From: CAZRDB01 sp964598695
GTDB lineage: Bacteria > Armatimonadota > Zipacnadia > UBA1398
Reading direction: 5' to 3'
Assembly: GCA_964598695.1 (NCBI GenBank)
Contig: CAZRDB010000096.1
Span: 1 to 18,462, forward strand
Length of the DNA stretch: 18,462 bases
Shown here: positions 1 to 7,656 of the stretch, in pieces
How the letters are laid out: each line of letters starts with the position of its first letter
How positions within the stretch are numbered: the first letter of the stretch is position 1
Made by a program: the position numbers and the translations under genes
The notes under the pieces: model-generated
What the model saw: only the letters and a program-made list of their open reading frames with translations
Databases searched by the model: none
Told to the model about the DNA's origin: nothing

Positions 1-83
1 CCCTCGGCGCGCAGGAGCGCGGTGCGCGCACCGTGCCGCTCGACCGTCTGCCGGAACGCCTGCGGGATGGTTGTCGGTCTCAC
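1..83 (-). CDS. AMP-forming acyl-CoA synthetase-like protein, N-terminal fragment cut by the window edge
   Basis: Only the first 27 or so codons are inside the window, read leftward from a GTG start. A good Shine-Dalgarno sequence (GGAGG, 9 bases before the GTG) supports this start. The peptide begins MRPTTIPQAFRQTVERHGAR and continues TALLRAE. This pattern (T-[IL]-P, a helix ending RH, then a hydrophobic ALL stretch) is the usual opening of long-chain acyl-CoA ligases and related ANL-superfamily adenylating enzymes, which activate carboxylic acids with ATP and CoA. None of the diagnostic ANL motifs (AMP-binding P-loop, YTSG, GYGxTE) are visible because the gene leaves the window, so the family call rests on the N-terminus alone. 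It lies 142 bases downstream of the UroD-like gene on the same strand. Moderately unsure. Confidence 0.45.
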   Translation of the reverse strand, partial: MRPTTIPQAFRQTVERHGARTALLRAE

Positions 84-169
84 CGTCGTTCGCCTCCGTG
101 CTCCCCGTGAGTGCCGCGCCCGCTCCTCCAACCCCCGAGGATACGCCCGCCCGGCTCGCGCGCAGACGG

Positions 170-217
170 CCGTGAGTCCCGATCACGGGCGAGGGCGGTC
201 CCGATTCGTTGGGACCG
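170..217 (-). terminator. Two tandem hairpins after the UroD-like gene
   Basis: Directly after the stop codon of the UroD-like gene (reading leftward) lies a 9-pair stem, arms 196-204 and 209-217, with one G-T wobble and a four-base TTCG loop on the plus strand. A second stem of 6 pairs follows (arms 170-175 and 183-188). Neither has a T-tract on the minus strand, so this would be a weak or Rho-assisted terminator or an mRNA 3'-end stabiliser. Its position between two same-strand genes fits such a role. Confidence 0.35.
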
Positions 218-225
218 TGCGCGCG

Positions 226-1296
226 CTAGAAGCGGCCCGCGTAATCGGCCCGGCGGATCGCGCCGTAGGTCTCCGCGGTCCGCAGCCATGCGGCGATGTT
301 CTCGAGCGGCGTCTCGGGCATGATGCCGTTGCCGCAGGCGAGGATGCAGCCGCCCCGCTCGGTGTCGAAGGTGTCGATCAGCAGCCGCGTGCCCGCCTCC
401 ACCTCGGCGACGGTGCCCGCGGGAAGCAGGCGCTGCACGTCGATCCCGGCGAGGAAGGTCACCTGGTCGCGGTACCGCCGCGCGATCGCCCGCTGGTCCA
501 TCGCGCCGGCCTGCACCGGGTGCAGCACGTCGACGCCGATGGCGATCAGGTCGGCGACGATCTCCGTGATCGCGCCGCACGAGTGCAGCCAGAAGTGCAT
601 CCCGTGCGCGTGGCAGCGATCGGCCAACTCCTCGTACAGCGGGAGGTACATCGCCCGAAACGCCTCCCGCGAGAACAGCAGGGTGTCCTGTGAGCCGAGG
701 TCGTCCGAGGTGAAGTAGCCGTGGGCGCCGGCGGCCGCGTAGTTGTCGATCACCCGAAGGTGGTAGTCGGCGAAGCCGCGCAGCAGCCGGCCCATGCGCG
801 CGGGCTCCATCAGCATCTCGCAGAGGATCTCCTCCATGCCGAACAGGAACCACGCGCGCTCGAAAAGGCAGAAGAAGTCCCAGCCGACGGCATACCGCTC
901 CGGCTGGGCGGCCACCGTCTCGGCCGCCGTGCGGAAGTACTCCGGGGGCGACGGATCGGGGAGCGCGGCGAGGAAGTCGTCGATCAGCTCCACCGAGCTG
1001 ACCGGCTTGCGCGAGGTGATCCCGCGCGTCGCGTAGTCGGCCGGGAGGTCTTCGATCGCCCAGTGGTAGCCCGGAGCCGCACCCTCCGGCGCGACGAAGT
1101 CGCCGGGCGCCACGTAGTGCAGCGAGAGGCAGTCATCCACGATCTCGTCGGCCAGCTCGACGAGCCGCTGGCCGTACTTCTCGGCAGTGCCGATCCCCCA
1201 GAACTTGTGCCAGAACAGCGGAACGCGCGGGATCTCGCCGCCCCGCCGGTCGATCACGTTGCGCATCTGGCCGAGAGTCAACGGCCTCGCGGGCAT
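226..1296 (-). CDS. UroD-family (MtaA/CmuA-like) protein with zinc-type HxC motif
   Basis: A 356-residue protein of the uroporphyrinogen decarboxylase superfamily, at the family's usual length for a single TIM barrel. Visible family features are YFTSDDLGSQ (194-203), HFWLHSCGAI (234-243) and the C-terminal GGCILACGNGIMPETP (315-330). The H238-x-C240 pair plus C317 or C321 is the zinc-ligand pattern of the methyltransferase branch (MtaA, MtbA, CmuA), which moves methyl groups between corrinoid proteins and thiols, rather than that of haem-pathway UroD. The sequence therefore suggests a zinc-dependent methyl transfer or a related unknown reaction in the cytoplasm. No corrinoid-binding protein or methyltransferase partner is in the window. 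Many such paralogues in polysaccharide-degrading bacteria have no assigned substrate. The ATG is preceded by GGGAG 10 bases upstream; a second ATG at residue 11 is possible but has poorer support. Confidence 0.85.
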   Translation of the reverse strand: MPARPLTLGQMRNVIDRRGGEIPRVPLFWHKFWGIGTAEKYGQRLVELADEIVDDCLSLHYVAPGDFVAPEGAAPGYHWAIEDLPADYATRGITSRKPVSSVELIDDFLAALPDPSPPEYFRTAAETVAAQPERYAVGWDFFCLFERAWFLFGMEEILCEMLMEPARMGRLLRGFADYHLRVIDNYAAAGAHGYFTSDDLGSQDTLLFSREAFRAMYLPLYEELADRCHAHGMHFWLHSCGAITEIVADLIAIGVDVLHPVQAGAMDQRAIARRYRDQVTFLAGIDVQRLLPAGTVAEVEAGTRLLIDTFDTERGGCILACGNGIMPETPLENIAAWLRTAETYGAIRRADYAGRF

Positions 1297-1388
1297 CTGC
1301 CAATCACTCCCACTCCGGTGCAGTCGGGCGAGCGGTAGTTCGCCGCGCGCGACGGGGGATCCTGGGAGCGGGCGCGACGATCTGCGCG

Positions 1389-1556
1389 GGTGAGCCCGAC
1401 CCGGGCGCGCGCTACGAGCCGCGACCGATCGATGGAACCGAGACGCGGACCCTCACCGGCCGCGAGCTGCTGGAGACCGGCCTCGTCGTCGAGGCGAAGG
1501 CCCGCACGGCGCCCGAGCCCCGTCTGCTTTGGCCGGAACCCGGCCGGCCATTCCGT
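1389..1556 (+). pseudogene. Orphan C-terminal fragment resembling a GH36-type alpha-galactosidase tail
   Basis: The 305-base gap between the divergent UroD-like and nuclease genes is not featureless. From 1389 one frame reads GEPDPGARYEPRPIDGTETR, then TLTGRELLETGLVV and a few more residues, with strong G/C third-position bias. The pattern (G-L-D-P-x-A-R-Y, G-x-x-R-T-x-T-G-R-E-L-x-E-x-G-L) is what I associate with the C-terminal beta-sandwich of GH36 alpha-galactosidases and related glycosidases. There is no start codon or catalytic domain: the UroD-like gene begins less than 100 bases to the left. The frame happens to run into the downstream nuclease ATG without a stop. I read this as a relic of a lost glycosidase gene; the alternative is a chance open frame. 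The rest of the gap (1297-1388) shows nothing I can name. Confidence 0.4.
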
Positions 1557-1601
1557 GTATCCTCTGGGGAGGCCCCAACGGGCCGGTCCAGGGAGGGCTC
1601 G

Positions 1602-2816
1602 ATGGTTCGGTTCCTGCACACCGCAGACGTTCAGCTCGGCATGCATGCCGAGGACGCGAAGCCCGCGGCCGAGCGGCTGCGCGAGGCCCGCTTCCAGGCG
1701 CTCGCGAACGCGATGGAGCTGGCGTGCGCGGAGCAGGCCGACTTCGTGCTGGTGGCCGGCGATCTCTTCGAGCACAACCTGGTGGACGCCGTCACCGTCC
1801 AGCGGACGCTTCTGCTGCTCGAGTCCGCAGCCGTGCCCGTCTACATCCTCCCGGGCAACCACGATCTGCTCGTTGCCGGCTCGGTCTACCAGCGGCCGGA
1901 CTTCGAGCGCGCGGTCCATGTGCGCGTGCTGCGTGAGGCCGCTCCCCTGCCCGTGCCGGGAGCCGACTGCACCCTCTACCCCTGCCCGGTCGCTACGCGC
2001 AACGAACTCGAGGACCTCACGGCATGGATCCCACCGCGCGCCGAGGGCGACGGGATCCGGGTCGGCGTCGCCCACGGCGGGCTGCGCGACTACGGCGTGC
2101 CCGATCCCCCCTACCCGATCCGTCTCGATCTCCCCGAGGCCCAGGGCCTCGACTACCTCGCGCTCGGCGATTGGCACTCCACGATCGTCGAGGCCACGCG
2201 CCGTCTCGCCTACTCCGGCACCCCCGAGCAGACGCGCTTCGGTGAGCGCGACTCGGGCAACGTGCTCCTCGTGACCCTCGACGGGCCCGGCGCCCCGCCG
2301 CGCATCGACAAGCGCCGGACGGGCACGCTCACCTGGGAGGACTGGACCGAGGAGTTGGCCGCGAGCGACACCGAGTGGCCGGAACGCCTCCGCCGACGCG
2401 TCGAGGCCCTCCCCGACGGCGCGCGCACCGTCCTCCGCCTGCAGCTCGGCGGCGTCACCGCCGCCGCGAACCTGCCCCGTGTCGGTGAGCTGCGCGACTG
2501 GCTCGAGGCGCGCCGGCAGAGCGGCGCCCTCGTTCACGCCGATCTCCGCGGCAGCCCGCGCGCCTCCGAGGAGGTCGGCGCCGCGCTGGAGCGATGGACG
2601 CGCCAGGAGCCCGTGCTGGCCGGGGTCGTCGCCGATCTGCTCCGCATGGAGAGCGCCGGGCGGAGCGGCGAGGCCGTCGCCGGCATCGAGCCGCGTTCGC
2701 TCGACGAGCTGATGCGTGCCTGGACCGCCACCGCGCCGCCCGAGGGCCTCGCGATGGACGAAGCGGCACGCGGCGCGCTCGAGGCGCTCCTGGTGCTCGT
2801 GGCGGAGGAGGGGTAG
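1602..2816 (+). CDS. SbcD/Mre11-like DNA repair exonuclease (metallophosphoesterase)
   Basis: A 404-residue calcineurin-like phosphoesterase. The metal-binding motifs appear in order: HTADVQLG (6-13), GDLFE (53-57), GNHD (85-88), AHGG (157-160) and GDWH (189-192). Residues from about 210 onward form the capping and partner-binding part. It should be the nuclease subunit of an SbcCD/Mre11-Rad50-type complex that trims DNA ends and opens hairpins in the cytoplasm. In the first motif the usual D-x-H is D9-V-Q11, so one metal ligand is Gln. I recall HTADWQ-type variants in a branch of bacterial nucleases, so this is probably a subfamily trait and not damage. GGGAGGG sits 4 bases before the ATG. 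The stop lies 3 bases before the next start, so the two genes are a coupled operon. Confidence 0.88.
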   Translation: MVRFLHTADVQLGMHAEDAKPAAERLREARFQALANAMELACAEQADFVLVAGDLFEHNLVDAVTVQRTLLLLESAAVPVYILPGNHDLLVAGSVYQRPDFERAVHVRVLREAAPLPVPGADCTLYPCPVATRNELEDLTAWIPPRAEGDGIRVGVAHGGLRDYGVPDPPYPIRLDLPEAQGLDYLALGDWHSTIVEATRRLAYSGTPEQTRFGERDSGNVLLVTLDGPGAPPRIDKRRTGTLTWEDWTEELAASDTEWPERLRRRVEALPDGARTVLRLQLGGVTAAANLPRVGELRDWLEARRQSGALVHADLRGSPRASEEVGAALERWTRQEPVLAGVVADLLRMESAGRSGEAVAGIEPRSLDELMRAWTATAPPEGLAMDEAARGALEALLVLVAEEG

Positions 2817-2819
2817 CCG

Positions 2820-5549
2820 GTGATCCTCCGCCGCATCCGTGTCGAGGCCTTCCGCGGCTTCCGTCTCCCGCTCGAGGTGGGCCCGCTCGGGGATGGCCTC
2901 AACCTGGTCTTCGGCCCGAACGAGACCGGCAAGTCGACCCTCGTCGCCGCGCTCGCCCGCGCCCTGTTCGACCGCTACAGCGTCGGGGGCGAGAAGGCCG
3001 AGGCCGACATGCGGCCCTGGGGAACGAACCTGACCCCTCGCGTGACCGTCGAGTTCGAGGCGGCCGACGCCTCCTACCGGCTGGAGAAGGCCTTTCTTGA
3101 CGCCGGCCGCCACGCGGTGCTGCACCGGTCCGAGGAGGGCCGATGGATCCCGTGGCTCCAGGGCGACGAAGCCGACGACCGCGTGCGGGCGCTGTTGCTC
3201 GCCGAGGGGCCGAAGACCGGCCTCGCCAAGGCCGCGCAGTGGGGCATCGCCCAGACCCTCTGGAGCCTGCAGCAGCCCGGAGAGCCGAGCTTCTGCCTCG
3301 TCCCCGACGCCGTCGCGAACCAGATCCGGGGCGCGGCGCAGAGCGTCTCCGAACTCCCGCTCGATCGGCTGGTCAAGCGGATCGAGGCCGCGTGCGAGCC
3401 GTACTTCACGCCCACCGGCCGCCAGACGAAGCAGTCACCCGTCGCCGGCTTCGAGGAAGAGGCCGCGCGGCTGGACACCGAGCGATCGGCCTGCATCGCC
3501 GCGATCCGCTCCGCCGAAGCGGACGCCCAGCGGCTCGATGAGACTGCGGCCGCGCTCGCACACCTGGCCGAGGAGCGCGCCGGACGCGAGCGCCGCGTGG
3601 TGGAACTGCGCGAGGCCGAGCAGGGCCTCGTCGGCCTTCGCGCGCGGCTCGAGCGGCTGGAGGCCGACCTCTCCCGCGCCGAGGAGGCCCGGCGCCGGAC
3701 CGAGCGGCAGCGCGCGGAGCTGTCCGCCGCGACCGAGGCTCTCGCCACGCACGAACGGGCGGCCGAGGCGCTACGGCCCACGCTGGAGGCCCAACGCGTG
3801 GCCCTCGCGGCGGCCCGACAGAACCACGCGGCCGCCGTCGAAACGCAACGCGGAGCAGCCGAGGCGCGCCAGGCCGAGGCCGCGCGCCACCGCCGTGCCG
3901 CCCGGGCCGAGGACGCGCGCCGGATGCGGGCCGCGCTCGCCGCACTCGACGAGGCGATCGCCGAGGTCGAAGCGCTCGAGGAGGAGGTCCGGGCCGATCG
4001 GGCCTCGCTCGAGACGCTGCAGCCCCTCGCCGACGAGGCCGCCGTCGAGCGCGCCCGCGAGCTGACCCGCGAGATCGAGCGCTGCCGCGCACGCATCGAG
4101 GCCGCCTCGCTCCGTGTCGAGGTGACCCTCGAGCGGAGCCAGGAGGTCGCGTTCGAAGGCGGCGCCGAGCCCGAGGAGCATCGGGCCTCGGAGGGCGACT
4201 CGCTCGCCTACTCGGCCGGAACCGAGATCGCCGTCTCGCTCGCGGGCGTTGCGCGGCTGCGCGTCACCACGGGCGGCGAGGCGCTCGCCGCTCTTCAGGC
4301 CCGCACGGCCAAGCTCCGTGCCGAGCTGGGCGATCTCCTCGCGCCCTACGCCGGGGGGAGCCCCGAGGAGCTGACCGAGCGCCGCTCTGCGGCCCGACTC
4401 CTCGAACAGCGCATTGCCGCGCGGCAGGAGACCGCGCGCGCTCGGTCCGGCAACGACCGCGACCTCCCCGGCATGAGGCGTCGTCGGGCCGAGGTGGCGT
4501 TCGAGTTGGAGCGCGCCCTCGCCGAGCTGGGCATCACGCTCCCCGACCTGGCCGCGCTCCCGGCCGACAACCCCTCGCTCCTCGACCAGGATCTCCGGCG
4601 CGCCGAGGAGGCCGAGCAGGCTGCCACCGGCCGCACGCGCGAGCTGGAGCGGCAGGGCGCCGAGATCGCCGACCGTGTGAAGGCGCTGGAGGCGGAGGAG
4701 ACCCGGCTCGCGCGCGAACGGGACGCCGCCCGGACTGCGGCGGAGGGGGTCCTCCGCGCTGCCGAGGTGACCGATGACGCCGCGCTGGAGAGCCGGCTCG
4801 CCACCCACGCGGCCGAGTGCGAGCACCTGGGCGTCGAGGTCGAAGAGGTCCGCGCGTCGCTCCCGGCGCCCGAGGCCGACCCGGCGCGGATCCGGCTCTC
4901 CGAGGAGGCCGCACTCACGGAGCTGGGCCGCCGGCGCGATGAGCTGCTCGGCGAGCAGGGCCGCCTCCGGAGCGCGCTCGAGGGCGCCGCCGGGCTCTAC
5001 GGCCGCCTCGGCGATCTCGAGGCCCGACGCGAGGTCGCACGCGCCGCGCTCGCCCTCGAGCGTCGCAGGGCACAGGCCCACCGCCTGTTGCGCGACCTTC
5101 TCCACCACCATCGAGCCGCCTCGAGCAGCGCCCGCCTTCCGGGCCTCGAGGAGCGGATCGCGCGCATGTTCCGTGCCGTGACCGGGCGCGAGCGCAGGGT
5201 CCAGCTCGGCGGCGACCTCGCCCTGGCCGGCGTCGTGGATGACGCCACCGGAACGGAGCAGCCCCCCGACCGGCTCAGTGCGGGTACACGGGAGCAGCTC
5301 GATCTGCTGGTTCGGGTGGCCCTCGGCGAGGCCTATGCGGAGCAGCGGGGCCGGACGCTGCTGCTGCTCGACGACACGCTCACCTACACCGATCCCGCCC
5401 GGCATGAGCGGGTCCGCGAGATCCTGCGGATCGCCGGCGAGAAGCTGCAGGTCGTGATCCTCTCCTCGCACCAGGAGCGCTACCGCGGACTCGTCGCGCC
5501 CGAGTGCCAGTTCGATCTCGCCGCGCTCCGGCGGGCCGCGTCGGAGTAG
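2820..5549 (+). CDS. SbcC/YhaN-like AAA+ ATPase with long coiled coil
   Basis: A 909-residue Rad50/SbcC-type ATPase and partner of the upstream nuclease. The N-terminal lobe has the Walker A motif GPNETGKST (32-40). A long Ala/Arg/Glu-rich coiled coil runs from about 208 to 780. The C-terminal lobe has the signature LSAGTREQL (819-827), Walker B LLLLDD (847-852) with Asp where SbcC usually has Glu, and the switch His of SSHQE (H884). The double Asp matches YhaN-type proteins. No CxxC zinc hook occurs anywhere; instead a beta-rich module of about 55 residues (430-485) interrupts the coil near its midpoint. ATP binding would clamp DNA and gate the nuclease. The start is GTG with GGAGGAGG inside the end of the upstream gene, so translation is coupled. 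The gene stops 12 bases before the convergent gene's stop. Confidence 0.88.
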   Translation: MILRRIRVEAFRGFRLPLEVGPLGDGLNLVFGPNETGKSTLVAALARALFDRYSVGGEKAEADMRPWGTNLTPRVTVEFEAADASYRLEKAFLDAGRHAVLHRSEEGRWIPWLQGDEADDRVRALLLAEGPKTGLAKAAQWGIAQTLWSLQQPGEPSFCLVPDAVANQIRGAAQSVSELPLDRLVKRIEAACEPYFTPTGRQTKQSPVAGFEEEAARLDTERSACIAAIRSAEADAQRLDETAAALAHLAEERAGRERRVVELREAEQGLVGLRARLERLEADLSRAEEARRRTERQRAELSAATEALATHERAAEALRPTLEAQRVALAAARQNHAAAVETQRGAAEARQAEAARHRRAARAEDARRMRAALAALDEAIAEVEALEEEVRADRASLETLQPLADEAAVERARELTREIERCRARIEAASLRVEVTLERSQEVAFEGGAEPEEHRASEGDSLAYSAGTEIAVSLAGVARLRVTTGGEALAALQARTAKLRAELGDLLAPYAGGSPEELTERRSAARLLEQRIAARQETARARSGNDRDLPGMRRRRAEVAFELERALAELGITLPDLAALPADNPSLLDQDLRRAEEAEQAATGRTRELERQGAEIADRVKALEAEETRLARERDAARTAAEGVLRAAEVTDDAALESRLATHAAECEHLGVEVEEVRASLPAPEADPARIRLSEEAALTELGRRRDELLGEQGRLRSALEGAAGLYGRLGDLEARREVARAALALERRRAQAHRLLRDLLHHHRAASSSARLPGLEERIARMFRAVTGRERRVQLGGDLALAGVVDDATGTEQPPDRLSAGTREQLDLLVRVALGEAYAEQRGRTLLLLDDTLTYTDPARHERVREILRIAGEKLQVVILSSHQERYRGLVAPECQFDLAALRRAASE

Positions 5550-5561
5550 GCGCGACGGCAC

Positions 5562-6461
5562 TCACTCCACCTCGGGCCGGCTCTCCCAGAACTGGCGGAC
5601 GAGCGCGCCGATCGGCTCGCCCCGCTCTTCGTACCACCCGGCCGCCTCGAGCGACACCTCTCGCGGCCCGTACGTCAGCGCGTACAGGGTGGGGTCCTCC
5701 TCCGCCAGCGAGGGGAGCAGACGGCGACGCTCCCGCACCACGGGGTCGGCCTCGGTGAGCGCCACAACCTCGGGCGCATACTCGCGTGCCGACGCGAGCA
5801 GCCCGGCGTTGCCCGGCCGTGCGAGGCGCTCGCCGATCTCCCGCACGAGATCGAGCACCGGCCCCGCAGGCACGGGGTTCTCGGCGAGCCGGAGCTTCAG
5901 GTAGTGGATCTTGTAGGCCAGCGCCTCGCGCGGGCTGTGGGTCTCGATGATCTCCAGCACGAAGCGGCCCTCGGACGGGTAGTCGCGGCCCGTGTCGACC
6001 GCGGCCGCACAGCGGGCCCAGGGCAGCGCCCAGGTCAGCTCGCCGATCGGCCGGCTGGTGAGATCGGCGACCGCCTCGACAATCCGCTCGGGCTCGGTCA
6101 GCCGGGAGGCGATCACGGCCCAGATGTAGCCGTTGGGGTCGGGCGGCGCGGGCCGCTCGGCCGCGGGTGGCAGTGTCACCCCCGCGAGCGGGGGCAGCCA
6201 GGGCAGGAGCAGTCCGTAGGCGTGCGCCTCAGCGAGCGGATCGTGGCACGCGCGGGCCGCCACGAGCCGGACCCGGAGCGCCAGGGGCGAGCCGGTCGTC
6301 TCCGCCCAGGCGAGTGCCTCCACCTGCCCGTCCCGGAGCTGGCGGAGCGACTCCGCCTCGACCGCGAGCCGCTCCGCGGGCGACGCCCCTTGCGCGGCGC
6401 CGGCCCCCGTCAGCGCCACGACGAGCACGGTCGTGCAGATCCGTCCGGCCGAGCCTGGCAT
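5562..6461 (-). CDS. Secreted or periplasmic protein of unknown function
   Basis: I do not recognise this 299-residue protein. The first 25 residues form a classical signal peptide: a short charged start, the hydrophobic stretch TTVLVVALTG, and a likely signal peptidase I site after GAAQG (24-25). The mature part is mostly helical, rich in Ala, Leu and Glu, with several Trp and Pro. It looks like a helical-repeat or TPR/HEAT-like array without a clear motif. The ATG is preceded by GAGGAGG at ideal spacing, which separates it from the open frame that continues upstream through the transporter gene. It lies downstream of the importer operon on the same strand but beyond the hairpin at 6497-6526, so it may be only partly co-transcribed. 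It converges on the ATPase gene with 12 bases between stop codons. Confidence 0.72.
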   Translation of the reverse strand: MPGSAGRICTTVLVVALTGAGAAQGASPAERLAVEAESLRQLRDGQVEALAWAETTGSPLALRVRLVAARACHDPLAEAHAYGLLLPWLPPLAGVTLPPAAERPAPPDPNGYIWAVIASRLTEPERIVEAVADLTSRPIGELTWALPWARCAAAVDTGRDYPSEGRFVLEIIETHSPREALAYKIHYLKLRLAENPVPAGPVLDLVREIGERLARPGNAGLLASAREYAPEVVALTEADPVVRERRRLLPSLAEEDPTLYALTYGPREVSLEAAGWYEERGEPIGALVRQFWESRPEVE

Positions 6462-6496
6462 CGGCGGTCCTCCTCGCCTCGTGGCCCCAATGCAGA

Positions 6497-6526
6497 AGCC
6501 CGAGCCACCTCGCGGCGGCTCGGGCT
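6497..6526 (-). terminator. Intrinsic-type hairpin closing the importer operon
   Basis: A perfect 10-base inverted repeat, AGCCCGAGCC and GGCTCGGGCT, is separated by 10 bases and begins 22 bases after the stop of the substrate-binding-protein gene. On the minus strand it is followed by TCTGCATT, a short T-containing tail and not a full T-run. It is the strongest hairpin after the operon and precedes the secreted-protein gene, whose ribosome-binding site lies just beyond it. Confidence 0.6.
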
Positions 6527-6547
6527 CCGTCACGCGCCAGCGACCAA

Positions 6548-7654
6548 CTAGAAGTCGTACTGGTCGATGTTGTCCTTGGTGAAGACGAGCGGCTTGCCGA
6601 GGATGACCTCGTCGCCCTCGATCGCGATCTTGCCCAGTCGGCCCGCGGTGAACTCCTTGGCGTCGGCCTGGAGCGTACCCTCGCGCAGCGACTTCGCGAC
6701 CTGGATCGTCAGGTAGCCGAGGTCGACCGCGTTCCACAGGATGACGCTGCCGATCTGGCCGCTCTTGACCTTCTCGCGCATCGCGTTGGGGGTGGCGAGG
6801 CCGACGACCTTGATCGTCTCCTGCTTGCCCGCGCCGACGACGGCATCGGTCGCGGCCGGGAACGAGATGCTGGTGATGCCGAAGATCCCGTTGAGGTCGG
6901 GACGCGACTTGATGACATCCTGCGTCGTCCGGGTGGCCTCGGCCTGGTCCTCGCCCGGGTACTTGACCTCGAGCTTCTCCATCGTCGGGTGCTTCTCGGC
7001 GACGCACTCGTCCATGAACTTCATCCAGGTGTTCTGGTTCGAGGCCGTCGGCGTGCCCGAGATGATGACGAACTTGGCGTTCTCGCCGGCCTGGCGCGCC
7101 ATCTCATCGACCATCGCGTAGCCGATGTCCTTCGACCGCGCCTGGTTGACGAAGAACGTCCGGCCCGAGGTCGTCGGGTTCGCGTCGGTGTCCCACGTGA
7201 TGACCGTGATGCCCTTGTCGACCGCGCGCTTGAGGCTCGAAGCGATCGAGTCGGGGTCGTTCGGCGCCACGGCCAGCACGTCGCAGCCCTTGTCGATGTA
7301 CGAGTCGATGAGCTGCGTCTGCAGCTCGACCTTGGACTCGGTCGGGCCATCGAAGGTCAGGTCGACGCCCAGCTCGGCCGCCGCCTCCTTCGCGCCCTTC
7401 TCCGTCGCGTTGAAGTAGTCGATGCTCTTGAGCTTGGGGATCATCACGACCTTGATCGCTTTGCCGCCGGCCGGCGCCTTCCCCGGCTCGGCCTTCCCCG
7501 CGGCCCCGGCTCCCGCGCCCGGTCCACCGGCGGCCGTGGCCCCGCTCGTTGCGGTCGAGCCGGTCTTCGGGCAGCCACAGACGAACAGGAGGAGCACCAT
7601 GCCTACGAGCGCGCTGGCGGCGAGCGCCCAGCGCAGCGTGCGTGCCTTGCTCAC
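6548..7654 (-). CDS. Sugar ABC transporter substrate-binding lipoprotein, RhaS/LsrB type
   Basis: A 368-residue periplasmic-binding protein of the rhamnose/autoinducer-2 group. The N-terminus is a lipoprotein signal with the probable lipidated Cys at 28 (V-C-G-C), followed by a Gly/Ala-rich tether (about 31-65). Family motifs are IPKL (72-75), DGPTES (102-107), APNDPDS (130-136), TWDTD (153-157), SNQNTW (205-210), VILWNAVDLGYLT (304-316) and the C-terminal FTKDNIDQYDF. The ANQN-W-like and LWN-VDLGYLT patterns resemble rhamnose-binding RhaS more than LsrB. It would capture the ligand outside the membrane and deliver it to the adjacent permeases. The start is GTG at 7654, after GGAGAGGG and 2 bases beyond the permease stop; a TTG two codons earlier is less likely. 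The C-terminus is intact. Confidence 0.9.
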   Translation of the reverse strand: MSKARTLRWALAASALVGMVLLLFVCGCPKTGSTATSGATAAGGPGAGAGAAGKAEPGKAPAGGKAIKVVMIPKLKSIDYFNATEKGAKEAAAELGVDLTFDGPTESKVELQTQLIDSYIDKGCDVLAVAPNDPDSIASSLKRAVDKGITVITWDTDANPTTSGRTFFVNQARSKDIGYAMVDEMARQAGENAKFVIISGTPTASNQNTWMKFMDECVAEKHPTMEKLEVKYPGEDQAEATRTTQDVIKSRPDLNGIFGITSISFPAATDAVVGAGKQETIKVVGLATPNAMREKVKSGQIGSVILWNAVDLGYLTIQVAKSLREGTLQADAKEFTAGRLGKIAIEGDEVILGKPLVFTKDNIDQYDF

Positions 7655-7656
7655 GT

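Noticed and set aside
1278..3125. Leftward 615-codon open frame opposite the nuclease gene, and similar frames opposite the ATPase gene
   Set aside because: The rightward strand carries intact phosphoesterase and Walker motifs with Shine-Dalgarno sequences. The leftward peptides are codon-bias shadows.
1602..5549. Nuclease-ATPase pair as a new anti-phage defence system
   Set aside because: Both proteins look like the Mre11-Rad50/SbcCD/YhaON repair type. There is no toxin, helicase, methylase or other defence gene nearby, so a defence role has no support here.
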